Below, piece by piece: positions 41,755-49,928 of a DNA stretch of 64,000 nucleotides. Within the stretch, counting starts at the first letter, position 1. Each line of letters begins with the position of its first letter. Below the pieces are notes generated by a model that was not told where the DNA came from, searched no databases, and saw only the letters and a list, made by a program, of their open reading frames with translations. The translations under genes and the position numbers were made by a program. Origin of the DNA: Bacillota bacterium (GTDB lineage: Bacteria > Bacillota > UBA4882 > UBA8346). The stretch spans positions 161,840-225,839 of the forward strand of contig JAEYRX010000064.1 in the NCBI GenBank assembly GCA_023435225.1. The letters are read 5' to 3'.

Positions 41755-41781
41755 AAAAACCCAGATTATATCTGGGTTTTT
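41755..41781. terminator. terminator downstream of the 54-residue gene
   Basis: AAAAACCCAGA-TTATA-TCTGGGTTTTT is a perfect 11-bp hairpin with T-runs on both strands, about 80 nt beyond the stop at 41859. Confidence 0.75.
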
Positions 41782-41858
41782 GTGATTTTGGATTAATTTG
41801 ACAAGTGTTTATGTTTATTATATAATTATAATAAGATTAAAAATAAATTTGATAGTTT

Positions 41859-42023
41859 TTACTTGATTTTATGATCAACTTTAGGTGCTTGCTTGTTTAT
41901 TTCGTTTTGTAATTGCTTATCAAAGTCCGACATTATCTTTTTAACTTCTTGATACTTTTTTATGCCGACTACGGTATTAACTCTCGAATTAATATCATTT
42001 AAACCTGGACCGTTGACTGGCAT
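41859..42023 (-). CDS. small hypothetical protein divergent from the SprA-type protease
   Basis: A 54-codon gene starts at an ATG (42023) with GGAGG 9 nt upstream, and its own terminator lies downstream. It encodes MPVNGPGLNDINSRVNTVVG then IKKYQEVKKIMSDFDKQLQN and a Lys-rich end. The middle is a good amphipathic helix. It is divergently placed 125 bp from the metalloprotease gene, so it may be a partner, inhibitor or co-regulated surface protein. No family is recognised. Confidence 0.65.
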   Translation of the reverse strand: MPVNGPGLNDINSRVNTVVGIKKYQEVKKIMSDFDKQLQNEINKQAPKVDHKIK

Positions 42024-42148
42024 CTTAGATTACCTCCAATATTTTTAATATACATTATTTATTATCGGGTAAACAGAACAATTTATATATAGGACAAAAG
42101 TTCTATTTTAAACTTAAGCTTTAAAAATAAACCAAGGAGGGGCTTATT

Positions 42149-42931
42149 ATGAGTATTAGCGGTTTTTTCAGTAACATAATATCTCCTTCATATCAGCCCA
42201 ACTATTCAACTAACAAATCAACCCCTACCGCAAACAATCCGATTGAAAACAATCAATCCGGTTCTGCTAACATGGATGCTGTTCGTTTATCCCTCTCTCC
42301 TGAAGCCAAAAAATATTTACAAAGCTTAGCTGAAGGTAAAAAAACATCAGAAAATGTTCCGAACAAAAATACAATAACTGTCGATAATAATGAGAAAAAT
42401 ACCAAATCCGCCCAAATTAAATCACAAACTACTCAACAATCTAATGATAAGTCAAATCTTTCCCAAGAAGAATTACGGACAATCAGACAATTGGAAGTCC
42501 GTGATTTACATGTAAAAATGCATGAACAGCAACACATGGCCGCAGCCGGCGCTTATGCGGTCGGAGGTCCAACTTATCAATTTCAAATCGGTCCCGATGG
42601 TAAATCTTATGCTGTAGGCGGTGAAGTAAAACTTGACACTAGCCCTATCCCAAATAATCCTGAGGCTACGATCACAAAAGCGCAAATAATTCGCCAGGGA
42701 GCGCTAGCTCCAGCCGACCCTTCCGGAGCGGATCGCGCTGTTGCAGCAGCTGCCAGCCAAATGGAAGCTCAAGCCCGGCAGGAATTAGCCGAAAAAAACA
42801 GACAAGATAATTCTATTAATAATCAAACCACAAAACAACCTAACGATAAGCAGAATGACTCAAAAATTCAAGCCTATAAAAACTTTATGCAGCCTAAACA
42901 AATTGGCGGATTTATTAATATAAGCGCCTAA
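42149..42931 (+). CDS. SprA-related putative metalloprotease (CJM1_0395-like)
   Basis: This 260-residue protein has a low-complexity, Asn/Gln/Ser-rich N-terminal half. A compact domain follows: EVRDLHVKMHEQQHMAAAGAYAVGGPTYQFQIGPDGKSYAVGGEVKLDTSPIPNNPEATITKAQIIRQGALAPADPSGADRAVAAAASQMEAQARQEL. The HEQQH (125-129) zinc-type motif and the surrounding pattern match the SprA-related family. No signal peptide is seen. Role and substrate are unknown in the family. A perfect hairpin terminator follows. Confidence 0.85.
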   Translation: MSISGFFSNIISPSYQPNYSTNKSTPTANNPIENNQSGSANMDAVRLSLSPEAKKYLQSLAEGKKTSENVPNKNTITVDNNEKNTKSAQIKSQTTQQSNDKSNLSQEELRTIRQLEVRDLHVKMHEQQHMAAAGAYAVGGPTYQFQIGPDGKSYAVGGEVKLDTSPIPNNPEATITKAQIIRQGALAPADPSGADRAVAAAASQMEAQARQELAEKNRQDNSINNQTTKQPNDKQNDSKIQAYKNFMQPKQIGGFINISA

Positions 42932-42960
42932 CTCAAATAATTATTTTCTTTAATAATCAC

Positions 42961-42990
42961 TAAAGAGGGCTAATCTATTCGCCCTCTTTA
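42961..42990. terminator. bidirectional terminator
   Basis: TAAAGAGGGC and GCCCTCTTTA form a perfect 10-bp stem between convergent genes. Confidence 0.8.
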
Positions 42991-43012
42991 ATCTTTAGTA
43001 AATTCAACTTTT

Positions 43013-44125
43013 CTAATTAATTAAGACCATTTTCTCTTCCGCATAGCCGATTATTCTTTTTAAGGTCTTTTCCCGCAACTCCGAAATTGCCTCAAAATCC
43101 ATATTTGGTATATAATATTGCTCCATTTCATCGTGTAATTTCTTAGCCTGTTGGATATATGAAATTCCTAAATTTAATAAATCTTTTTCATACCTTAAAT
43201 CATCCTCAATAATCTTATTATATTTCGTTTCTATATATCCTGCCAATCCAACATTCATATCAATTGTTTCCCCAACTTTTAATTCATACTTGTGAGGAAA
43301 TACGGAAGTTATGATACCAACTCCAAGCTCCTCTATTAATAAATGTTCAATTTTTAGGGGATCAAAAGCGCAATAATACCCTTCACAATCAAAACCTCTT
43401 TCAATTGCTGCAGAGGCCAACTTATTAATTAAAGTCGATTTTCCACTACCAGCCACCCCTGTAACCAGATAAATATTAGAAATATTTTCAAAAATTGAAG
43501 GTAAAAAGTTCTGAAACCCCTCCGGAGTAATCGCACTGGCAAATAATTTTCGTAATTTGCCTACTTTCTCAGCTATTGGTTTATCGGCGAAAATTGTTTT
43601 AATTAGATTGGCCGCTTCTTGATTACCAACCCCATAATCCAATCCTTCACCATAAATTGTTTCCAAGTCGTCATGGATAACTTTGGCCGCTTTAACATAT
43701 TGATATGCCCGGCGGAAACTTCTTCCGACTTCCGTATTTAATTCCATTACTTGAGTCTTGTTTTGCCGCATTCCTTGTTCATTCCAATAGTCTCCCAAAT
43801 GAATTATCTCATCAACAGCTCCCGGATTTTTAGGATCAACCACATGCGGGCTGGTTCCATCGATCATAGCCACATTCAGTTGCGGGAATACCACTCCATC
43901 TATTGAATTATTATCGGAGGAACAATGATGTAACTCAACATCAAACCCCTGTTCATTCATATCTTCGGCAATTGCTTTCATAAATGAACTTTTACCTACT
44001 CCGGGCCCGCCTTTTATTATCATAATTCTGGTAGCGTCAGTCGGAATAATATAATCATAAAAAGAAAAAAAACCCTGCGAAGTGTTACCGCCGGGAAAAA
44101 CTTCCTTAACACGACCTTTTACCAT
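43013..44125 (-). CDS. PRK06851-type duplicated P-loop ATPase
   Basis: This 370-residue protein contains two nucleotide-binding domains. The first P-loop is IIKGGPGVGKSSFMKAI (about 36-52), followed by ELHHCSSDNNSIDGVVFPQLNVAMIDGTSPHVVDPKNPGAVDEI. The second is LVTGVAGSGKSTLINKL (about 219-235). This layout matches PRK06851-type proteins of Bacillota and archaea, whose function is unknown. It is monocistronic and faces the SprA-type protease. Confidence 0.85.
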   Translation of the reverse strand: MVKGRVKEVFPGGNTSQGFFSFYDYIIPTDATRIMIIKGGPGVGKSSFMKAIAEDMNEQGFDVELHHCSSDNNSIDGVVFPQLNVAMIDGTSPHVVDPKNPGAVDEIIHLGDYWNEQGMRQNKTQVMELNTEVGRSFRRAYQYVKAAKVIHDDLETIYGEGLDYGVGNQEAANLIKTIFADKPIAEKVGKLRKLFASAITPEGFQNFLPSIFENISNIYLVTGVAGSGKSTLINKLASAAIERGFDCEGYYCAFDPLKIEHLLIEELGVGIITSVFPHKYELKVGETIDMNVGLAGYIETKYNKIIEDDLRYEKDLLNLGISYIQQAKKLHDEMEQYYIPNMDFEAISELREKTLKRIIGYAEEKMVLIN

Positions 44126-44229
44126 ACACTATCACTCCTTAAAATATATTTTAAAGATCTTCGATAATAATGTATGCGTTAAGCACAAAGGTAGTGCAAA
44201 GCCGAATTTACTATAAAAATAGGCTTATA

Positions 44230-44637
44230 TTATTTATTCAAAGAATTTAAAAATGCTCCCAATAGCTTATCGACATTTCGTATATGGCTGTTTAACCATG
44301 CCACTACAACCCGGTTAGTCAGGATAACAATATGAGCTCCGGGTCCATCGGTTTCAAACTTATTTTTTAATTCGGAAAAAGTATTTATAAATTCGGTATG
44401 GTGTTCTTTATGAGAGACATAATCAGGATAATTATGCTTTATCATATAATTTTCTTCCGTACTAAAATGGGTTACTACATATTCCCCTAAAAAATGAATA
44501 ATCTCTCCCACGGTTTCTTTGCCTCTATTTTGATTGCAGGCATCAAGCAACTGATTAATTTTATTAAATAACTCCCGGTGCTGATTATCAATCTCTACAT
44601 TACCAACTGATAAATCATTGGTCCACTCGATTCCCAT
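44230..44637 (-). CDS. bacteriohemerythrin
   Basis: I use the ATG at 44637, 8 nt after AGGAGG. The 135-residue four-helix protein has all di-iron ligands: His20 in DNQHRELF, His57 and Glu61 in THFSTEENYM, His76 and His80 in SHKEHHTEF, and His118 and Asp123 in WLNSHIRNVDKLL. It binds oxygen reversibly and in anaerobes may deliver, sense or scavenge O2. It is monocistronic. A MITE-like element sits 29 bp upstream and may affect its promoter. Confidence 0.95.
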   Translation of the reverse strand: MGIEWTNDLSVGNVEIDNQHRELFNKINQLLDACNQNRGKETVGEIIHFLGEYVVTHFSTEENYMIKHNYPDYVSHKEHHTEFINTFSELKNKFETDGPGAHIVILTNRVVVAWLNSHIRNVDKLLGAFLNSLNK

Positions 44638-44665
44638 CAAATAATCCTCCTATAAATATTGATAA

Positions 44666-44814
44666 TACAACTTTCGCACTTTTATTTTAATGCAGTAAAA
44701 TCAATAATTTAAGGATCAACTTTTGAAAAAATGGTTAAAGCTTTCGATGTTTTCAAAAGTTAATTTTAATTGATATGACTTTACTGCCAGATATTTTTGT
44801 AGTGCGAAAGTTGA
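44666..44814. mobile_element. repeat family A, copy 2: MITE-like element
   Basis: Ends CAACTTTCGCACT (44668..44680) and AGTGCGAAAGTTG (44801..44813) are the same 13-bp inverted repeats as copy 1, with a nearly identical interior. Flanks ATTGATAA (44658..44665) and GTTGATAA (44815..44822) match at 7 of 8 positions, consistent with an 8-bp target duplication. It lies directly upstream of the bacteriohemerythrin gene. Confidence 0.8.
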
Positions 44815-44949
44815 GTTGATAATAATTAATCGTCAAAAAAACTCCCGGAATTTAGATAATATTTATTTTTTGCAGCATAAACACCTATATAAAGTTATAC
44901 TGATCAAAGTTTAGAAATTTGTATTATAAAAAGCTTAAATTACTTAGCT

Positions 44950-45990
44950 TTAAGCTGTTAAATTTTTGTTTAGATAGCCTAAGTATTTAGGCCGTTTTAC
45001 AAGTAAAATACCTATCCCCAGAAATACCCATAGACCAGTAATTAATTCTCCTTCTAACTGCCATAAGAGTAACCGTTGTTGAGGAATCCAGGGAGATTCA
45101 TATTTTACCTTTACTTTATTTTGGGCTAATTGAATAATAAAACTTTTCTCATCTTTTGCCTTATTTGGCGAATTTCTTGGGTCGCCCAATGATATATCCC
45201 CAAAAAACGGCTGATTCGTCCCAAATAGCATCCGGAAATCTTCGGCAAAAGTCTCTTCACTGGAATCATCCCAAGCCTTAGTATTTACAGCCCCAGGTCC
45301 ATGCCAGGCGCCGCCGCGGATCCGATGAAACTCCTTCCATAATTCAGCTCCGGCAGTCGACTCTTTAAGCATATAACTTAAATGAACATGATGGCCGATC
45401 TCATGATATAAAGTCACTTGTAACTGATTGTCAATCAAACCTCCATTAACCGGCTGTGAACTTAGGATAGTATATCCGGCCCCCCCCAAACCACTTACAT
45501 CCGGTATGACATAAGGTAATAAAAAAATCTTAAAATTACTAATAAATTTTTTCGGTACACCGTTTTCTTCGAGTTCTTTCATTAACCGTATTACTTTTTG
45601 TTGGCTATAAGGTTGACTATTCTCAGTATTCAAAGAATAACCTTCCCATTGATTTAAACTAATCTGAAGATTGCCATAGTTCAAATAATGCAACCGTAAT
45701 TGTAATGACTCATATAACCGGACAAATTCCTTACTTTCTTCCAAAGAATAAACCTTAAATCCACTCGGACCAGTTATACCAGTCTTTTGCTCCAAATTTA
45801 CTATTTTTGAAGTAATTTGCCTTATGTCAGCAATTATTTCAGCTTTATTTTCCGACAACAACCTTTTTTGTAATTCCAGTATTTTTTTATCCTGAATGTC
45901 TGAAGCAAAAGCTTTCTCCATATAAGTTACATTTATCAAAACTATGACAATGAATAAAACTATTAAAAAAATACTCTTTAAGTTTTTCAT
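44950..45990 (-). CDS. secreted HExxH metallopeptidase-like protein with C-terminal anchor
   Basis: This 346-residue protein has an N-terminal signal or anchor (MKNLKSIFLIVLFIVIVLINVTYMEKAFA), a helical domain, and a zinc site YHEIGHHVH (195-203; ligands His196, His200). A downstream acidic helix SSEETFAEDFRMLFG is where the third ligand Glu250 fits the gluzincin pattern. It ends in a hydrophobic segment (about 318-333) followed by basic residues, which would hold it at the membrane. The substrate is unknown. It is monocistronic. Confidence 0.8.
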   Translation of the reverse strand: MKNLKSIFLIVLFIVIVLINVTYMEKAFASDIQDKKILELQKRLLSENKAEIIADIRQITSKIVNLEQKTGITGPSGFKVYSLEESKEFVRLYESLQLRLHYLNYGNLQISLNQWEGYSLNTENSQPYSQQKVIRLMKELEENGVPKKFISNFKIFLLPYVIPDVSGLGGAGYTILSSQPVNGGLIDNQLQVTLYHEIGHHVHLSYMLKESTAGAELWKEFHRIRGGAWHGPGAVNTKAWDDSSEETFAEDFRMLFGTNQPFFGDISLGDPRNSPNKAKDEKSFIIQLAQNKVKVKYESPWIPQQRLLLWQLEGELITGLWVFLGIGILLVKRPKYLGYLNKNLTA

Positions 45991-46494
45991 TGTCTCTAGC
46001 TCCTTTTTTGATTCATTATAACACAGAGCTAGATATTATGTAAACTTGAACTCTCATTCTACTTATTTATCATTACAAAAAACAATTTAAACATTGAGGG
46101 CATGGAGTTAGTTACCAGAATTTATATTTCATTGTTTTAAAACCTTTAGCGCCAAAGGGCTTTTCTGATGAAGTTCGTTAGGTTCCCCTAAAGTGTTTTT
46201 TAGTAGAGTTAGAATTGTTAAGAATTTTTTCATTTTCTCCGATTTTACTTTCTGATTTACTATTACTGCTTACCGATTTCATATATTATTTCTAAATGAA
46301 AATGACCGTTATTTAGTCAAAATTTCTCTCGATTTTAAATGTGCGCCATTTTACGTTATATTATTGCAAATGTCTTTCTTTTCCGTTGTTTTTCGATGAA
46401 GGAATTTACAATTTGACCAAGAATTTTCAATGAGTTAAATTTTCGGAATAACAGTTTATGTAAAAATAGTCTAGATAGTAAAGGAGAGTTTTTA
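45991..46494. other. divergent intergenic region
   Basis: About 500 bp of AT-rich sequence without a gene or strong repeat. A TTGACC at 46413..46418 with TTAAAT 16 nt downstream (46435..46440) may be the promoter of the CheC-like gene. Confidence 0.35.
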
Positions 46495-47154
46495 ATGTTA
46501 AATGTGGCAATCGAACAAAATCAATCAACAATTTATGATGATCTCTACCTTCCTCCCAATGAAATAAAAAAACTTTATGAGATTGCCCAAAAGGGCGCCG
46601 TTGAATCAATTAATTCCCTTCGGGATTTTCTTGGCACCAACACCGACATTCACTTAAATTGTCTTTCTTTTTTACCATTGCCAATAATGATCGATCGGAT
46701 TAAGTTATTTTACCCATCTCATCTCGGTTACCATTTACGTTTTTCCGGTGAGATTACTGGAGAAATTTTTACTTTTTTTCGTGAAGAAGATGCTATATAT
46801 CTTATAGAAAAAATAACCGGTCATAAACGGCTAAAAAATATTAATGGGATTAATCGGGTTGAAATTTCAGTCTTGGCTGAATTAGTAAATATATTATCCA
46901 ACTCCTTTTGGAGATGCTTAACGGAGAAAACTTCCCTTAATTGGTGGTTTACACCACCTACCAAAGTCAGCGATCTCGGCCGTTCTCTTACTTACTCCGG
47001 GAAAGTATATACTTTAGACCATCTACTCATCCATTTTGAGTATTTAATCTCTCATCTAGAGATTCGAATTCAGCTTTTGATGCTTCCAACCCAAAATACC
47101 ATAAAAAAAATACTCAATAAATTAACAGAGAACCAAATCTCTGAAAATGAATAG
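46495..47154 (+). CDS. CheC-like chemotaxis phosphatase
   Basis: This 219-residue protein has the CheC/CheX pattern. A first helix contains GAVESINSLRDFLG (Glu37, Asn40). A beta-sheet core reads YHLRFSGEITGEIFTFFREEDAIYLIEKITG. A second helix, INRVEISVLAELVNILSNSFWR, carries the catalytic E-x-x-N (Glu129, Asn132). CheC proteins dephosphorylate CheY-P. It stands apart from other chemotaxis genes except the receptor at 11380. GGAG precedes the ATG. Confidence 0.8.
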   Translation: MLNVAIEQNQSTIYDDLYLPPNEIKKLYEIAQKGAVESINSLRDFLGTNTDIHLNCLSFLPLPIMIDRIKLFYPSHLGYHLRFSGEITGEIFTFFREEDAIYLIEKITGHKRLKNINGINRVEISVLAELVNILSNSFWRCLTEKTSLNWWFTPPTKVSDLGRSLTYSGKVYTLDHLLIHFEYLISHLEIRIQLLMLPTQNTIKKILNKLTENQISENE

Positions 47155-47210
47155 TATTATCTCTTTCCGATGTTGAAATACTATAAAAAACATCGGAGGG
47201 ACGCGATAAC

Positions 47211-47669
47211 TTGGATCACTTAAAATCAAAAAACTTATTAATAAGCCTTTTTGTTTTAGCCGGTTTAATTTCAATCATTATGCCGGTTCGAAAATCTATG
47301 GCTGCGCCACAATCAATAAATAGTGAGTTATTAGCTCGGGTAATAACCGCGGAAGCTGAAGCTGAACCTTACAGCGGCCAAGTCGCCGTTGGCGCTGTAA
47401 TTTTAAATCGAATTCAAAGCCCTAAATTTCCAAATACTTTAGCAGGAGTTGTTTATCAACCCCATGCTTTTGAATCAGTCAGTAACGGTCAAATTAATAA
47501 ACCGGCAACGCAATCCTGTATAAAAGCTGCTCGTGACGCTATGAGTGGTTGGGATCCGTCAGGTGGCGCTTTATTTTTTTATAATCCCAGTAAAGTCACA
47601 AGCCCTACTTCCTATGTTTGGAGCCGAAAGACTATACAACAAATCGGAAAGCACGTTTTTGCCTTATAA
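47211..47669 (+). CDS. SleB-type cell wall hydrolase
   Basis: This 152-residue protein starts with TTG behind GGAGGG. A signal peptide (about 1-32) precedes a SleB/CwlJ domain: NSELLARVITAEAEAEPYSGQVAVGAVILNRIQSPKFPNTLAGVVYQPHAFESVSNGQI and ALFFYNPSK.. at the end. The Glu in ITAEAEAE is the expected catalytic residue of this lytic transglycosylase family. It acts on spore cortex or vegetative peptidoglycan. No peptidoglycan-binding domain is attached. Confidence 0.93.
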   Translation: MDHLKSKNLLISLFVLAGLISIIMPVRKSMAAPQSINSELLARVITAEAEAEPYSGQVAVGAVILNRIQSPKFPNTLAGVVYQPHAFESVSNGQINKPATQSCIKAARDAMSGWDPSGGALFFYNPSKVTSPTSYVWSRKTIQQIGKHVFAL

Positions 47670-47758
47670 TAAAAAAAGCAGGAAATATTTCCCCCCTCTT
47701 GAATGTATATATATTTCATCAGATTTATAAATGGAAATTTTAATAGGGGGTATTGATA

Positions 47759-48205
47759 ATGACCTTAAAGGAACGTCTTCAAGAAGATTTAAAAACCGCC
47801 ATGAAAAATAAGGAATCTCTTAAATTATCTGTAATTAGACTTGCAAAAGCAGCTATTATGAATCAAGAGATAGCCCGTGGTCATGAATTAAGCGATCAAG
47901 AAGTTATCGAAGTTCTATCTAAAGAACTAAAACAGCGAAATGACTCTATCCCGGAATATGAAAAAGCCGGCCGTGGTGATATTGTAAACAAGTTAAAAGA
48001 AGAAAGCCTGATTATACAGACTTATCTTCCGGAACAATTAACCGAAACCGAGCTTAAAAATATTATTGAAGCTACAATCGCTGACGTAGGCGCAACAACT
48101 AAAAAAGAAATTGGTAAAGTAATGGCCGCTTTAATGCCTAAGATAAAGGGCCGGGCAGATGGTAAAATTGTAAATCAAATTGTCAATGCAGCGTTAGGAG
48201 AATAA
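47759..48205 (+). CDS. yqeY: GatB/YqeY domain protein
   Basis: I start at the ATG at 47759 (AGGGGG upstream) rather than a TTG two codons earlier. The 148-residue protein is full-length YqeY: TLKERLQEDLKTAMKNKESLKLSVIRLAKAAIMNQEI and KIKGRADGKIVNQIVNAAL. It resembles the tRNA-binding tail of GatB, and a role around tRNA amidation is suspected but unproven. It is often next to rpsU or sigma genes, but not here. Confidence 0.95.
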   Translation: MTLKERLQEDLKTAMKNKESLKLSVIRLAKAAIMNQEIARGHELSDQEVIEVLSKELKQRNDSIPEYEKAGRGDIVNKLKEESLIIQTYLPEQLTETELKNIIEATIADVGATTKKEIGKVMAALMPKIKGRADGKIVNQIVNAALGE

Positions 48206-48283
48206 CTTACCCATAACAATTTGTAAATAGAAATCCTTTTTAATGAGCTATAAAAGACTTAATTCAACGTTTTATAGAAAAGA

Positions 48284-48301
48284 AGCCCCCATACGGGGGC
48301 T
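48284..48301 (-). terminator. terminator of the ferredoxin gene
   Basis: AGCCCCC-ATAC-GGGGGCT stem. On the minus strand it is followed by TCTTTTCTAT, 31 nt after the ferredoxin stop. It may also stop yqeY transcripts. Confidence 0.7.
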
Positions 48302-48331
48302 AAAAATAATAAATTAATTCTCTAACTAAAA

Positions 48332-48502
48332 TTAATTTTGTTGTGGTGCGCCAACCGGACAAACATCGGCACAAGCGCCACATTCTGTGCATTTAGCCGG
48401 GTCGATAACGTATTTATCAGAACCCTCGCTAATAGCTTCAACTGGGCACTCGGATTCACAGGCTCCACAATTGATGCAATCATCATTAATTTTGTAACTC
48501 AT
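48332..48502 (-). CDS. 2[4Fe-4S] ferredoxin
   Basis: A 56-residue protein starts at the ATG at 48502 behind GGAGG. It has two cluster motifs: CINCGACESECP and CTECGACADVCP, each CxxCxxCxxxCP. This is the classic clostridial-type low-potential ferredoxin, an electron carrier for hydrogenase, pyruvate:ferredoxin oxidoreductase and similar enzymes. Its presence fits an anaerobic or fermentative lifestyle. It has its own terminator. Confidence 0.95.
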   Translation of the reverse strand: MSYKINDDCINCGACESECPVEAISEGSDKYVIDPAKCTECGACADVCPVGAPQQN

Positions 48503-48555
48503 GAGATACCTCCACTTAATTTATGAATTAATTATATTGTATATATATTATTACT

Positions 48556-48570
48556 GTCGAAAAATTCGAC
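48556..48570. promoter_or_regulatory. putative operator GTCGAA-AAA-TTCGAC
   Basis: A perfect palindrome 54 bp upstream of the ferredoxin ATG (minus strand) and ~80 bp upstream of the tRNA promoter. It shares the TTCGAC half-site with the palindrome at 27378. Confidence 0.4.
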
Positions 48571-48651
48571 TTAAAATAAAAAATTCCTTTAAAATGAGTT
48601 ATTTTTTTATACAAATTTATTTTTGCTTAATTATCCCCTTTATTTTCCTGC

Positions 48652-48680
48652 TTGATTGTTCTATTCAATTCAAGTATAAT
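48652..48680 (+). promoter_or_regulatory. sigma-A-type promoter of the tRNA pair
   Basis: TTGATT (48652..48657), a 17-bp spacer, then TATAAT (48675..48680), ending 12 bp before the first tRNA. Confidence 0.8.
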
Positions 48681-48692
48681 ATTATGTGCAAT

Positions 48693-48767
48693 GCGGGTGT
48701 GGCTCAGTGGTAGAGCATCGGCTTCCCAAGCCGAGGACCGCGGGTTCGAATCCCGTCGCCCGCTCCA
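48693..48767 (+). tRNA. tRNA-Gly (anticodon CCC)
   Basis: The cloverleaf is complete: acceptor GCGGGTG/CGCCCGC, D-arm GCTC/GAGC, anticodon stem TCGGC/GCCGA with loop TTCCCAA (anticodon CCC), T-arm GCGGG TTCGAAT CCCGT and an encoded CCA end. It reads codon GGG. Confidence 0.96.
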
Positions 48768-48774
48768 TTTATTT

Positions 48775-48849
48775 GCTGGCGTAGCTCAATGGCAGAGCAG
48801 CGGTATCGTAAACCGCAGGTTGGAAGTTCGACTCTTCTCGCCAGCTCCA
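48775..48849 (+). tRNA. tRNA-Thr (anticodon CGT)
   Basis: The cloverleaf is complete: acceptor GCTGGCG/CGCCAGC, D-arm GCTC/GAGC, anticodon stem GCGGT/ACCGC with loop ATCGTAA (anticodon CGT), T-loop TTCGACT and an encoded CCA. It reads codon ACG. It lies 7 nt after tRNA-Gly and is probably co-transcribed. Confidence 0.95.
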
Positions 48850-48878
48850 TATTATCTCAGGCATCATTGGAGTGAATA

Positions 48879-49928
48879 ATGAAATTTCCTCTTAATAAAT
48901 GGTTATTTTTGTTATTATTCACCGTTATCTTAAACTCAACAATAACAATCGCCACTAACAACCAAGAGAAATTTGTCCCCATTTTTTGTTATCACCGGGT
49001 TAATCCAACAATTAAAAGTATATATGATTTAACACCAGCTATGCTTGAATCACAATTTCAATATTTTAAAATCAATGGCTACCATCCAATTACCGCCCTC
49101 CAATATATACAATTTCAAAATAAACCTGAACTCTTCCCTGATAAGCCAATTGTACTAACTTTTGATGACGGTAGCAAAGACCATTATAACTATGTCTTTC
49201 CATTATTACTAAAGTACAACTATAAAGCAACTTTTTTTGTTTATCCTAAGCAAATTGCCAAAAAGAGTGCCCGCTTAATAACTTGGGATGAACTTAGTAA
49301 AATGGTTCAAGCCGGAATGGATATTGAGTCCCACACTTTTTCTCATTCCTTTTTAACCCGCACCAAATTGAGACCTGACAATCCTAAATATCTGCAATTA
49401 ATAACCCATGAAATAAAAGACTCCAAAAAAATAATTGAAGAAAACTTGAGAATTAAAGTATTATTATTGGCATATCCGTACGGCTGGTACAACTGTGTTT
49501 TAGAAACATGCGCAGTTCAAGCCAATTATCTAGGCGTATTTACGGTGAATTGGGGGGTAAACCGTTTAGATGAAAATCCCTTGCGAATAAAACGCAGAGC
49601 AGTATCTAATAGGTTTGATTTTAAAGAAATGAAAAGTTATTTAACTTCCAAACCATTACCTTTACAAATTATTTCTCCCCGAAACGGTTCAATTATTTCT
49701 CAAAAACCACAGATAAAGTTTAAGGTTTTAAATAAAAATATTAATCGAATAGACATAATAGTTGGTAAATATAAAAAAACAATAACTCCTTCTTATGATG
49801 GAACTTACTTTCTTGACCCTTATAAAGAGTTAAAGTCCGGTTTTCATTTAATAATTGTCTCAGCCTATGATAAATATAATCAATTATATATTAATTCATG
49901 GGGGTTCGATTATCACCAGCCAAACTAA
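48879..49928 (+). CDS. secreted polysaccharide deacetylase (CE4)
   Basis: This 349-residue protein has a signal peptide (1-25) and a NodB domain with VPIFCYHRVN, catalytic TFDDGSKDHY, the zinc motif SHTFSHS, and LLLAYPYGWYN. It probably removes N-acetyl groups from peptidoglycan or an exopolysaccharide. The C-terminal ~95 residues (QIISPRNGSIISQKPQIKFKVLNKN..) look like an Ig-like beta-sandwich. It overlaps the convergent gene end by 4 nt. Confidence 0.93.
   Translation: MKFPLNKWLFLLLFTVILNSTITIATNNQEKFVPIFCYHRVNPTIKSIYDLTPAMLESQFQYFKINGYHPITALQYIQFQNKPELFPDKPIVLTFDDGSKDHYNYVFPLLLKYNYKATFFVYPKQIAKKSARLITWDELSKMVQAGMDIESHTFSHSFLTRTKLRPDNPKYLQLITHEIKDSKKIIEENLRIKVLLLAYPYGWYNCVLETCAVQANYLGVFTVNWGVNRLDENPLRIKRRAVSNRFDFKEMKSYLTSKPLPLQIISPRNGSIISQKPQIKFKVLNKNINRIDIIVGKYKKTITPSYDGTYFLDPYKELKSGFHLIIVSAYDKYNQLYINSWGFDYHQPN

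Noticed and set aside
48693..48849. tRNA-Arg reading of the CGT anticodon
   Set aside because: Anticodon CGT pairs with codon ACG, which is Thr, and the body (GCTGGCGTAGCTC...) is typical of tRNA-Thr.
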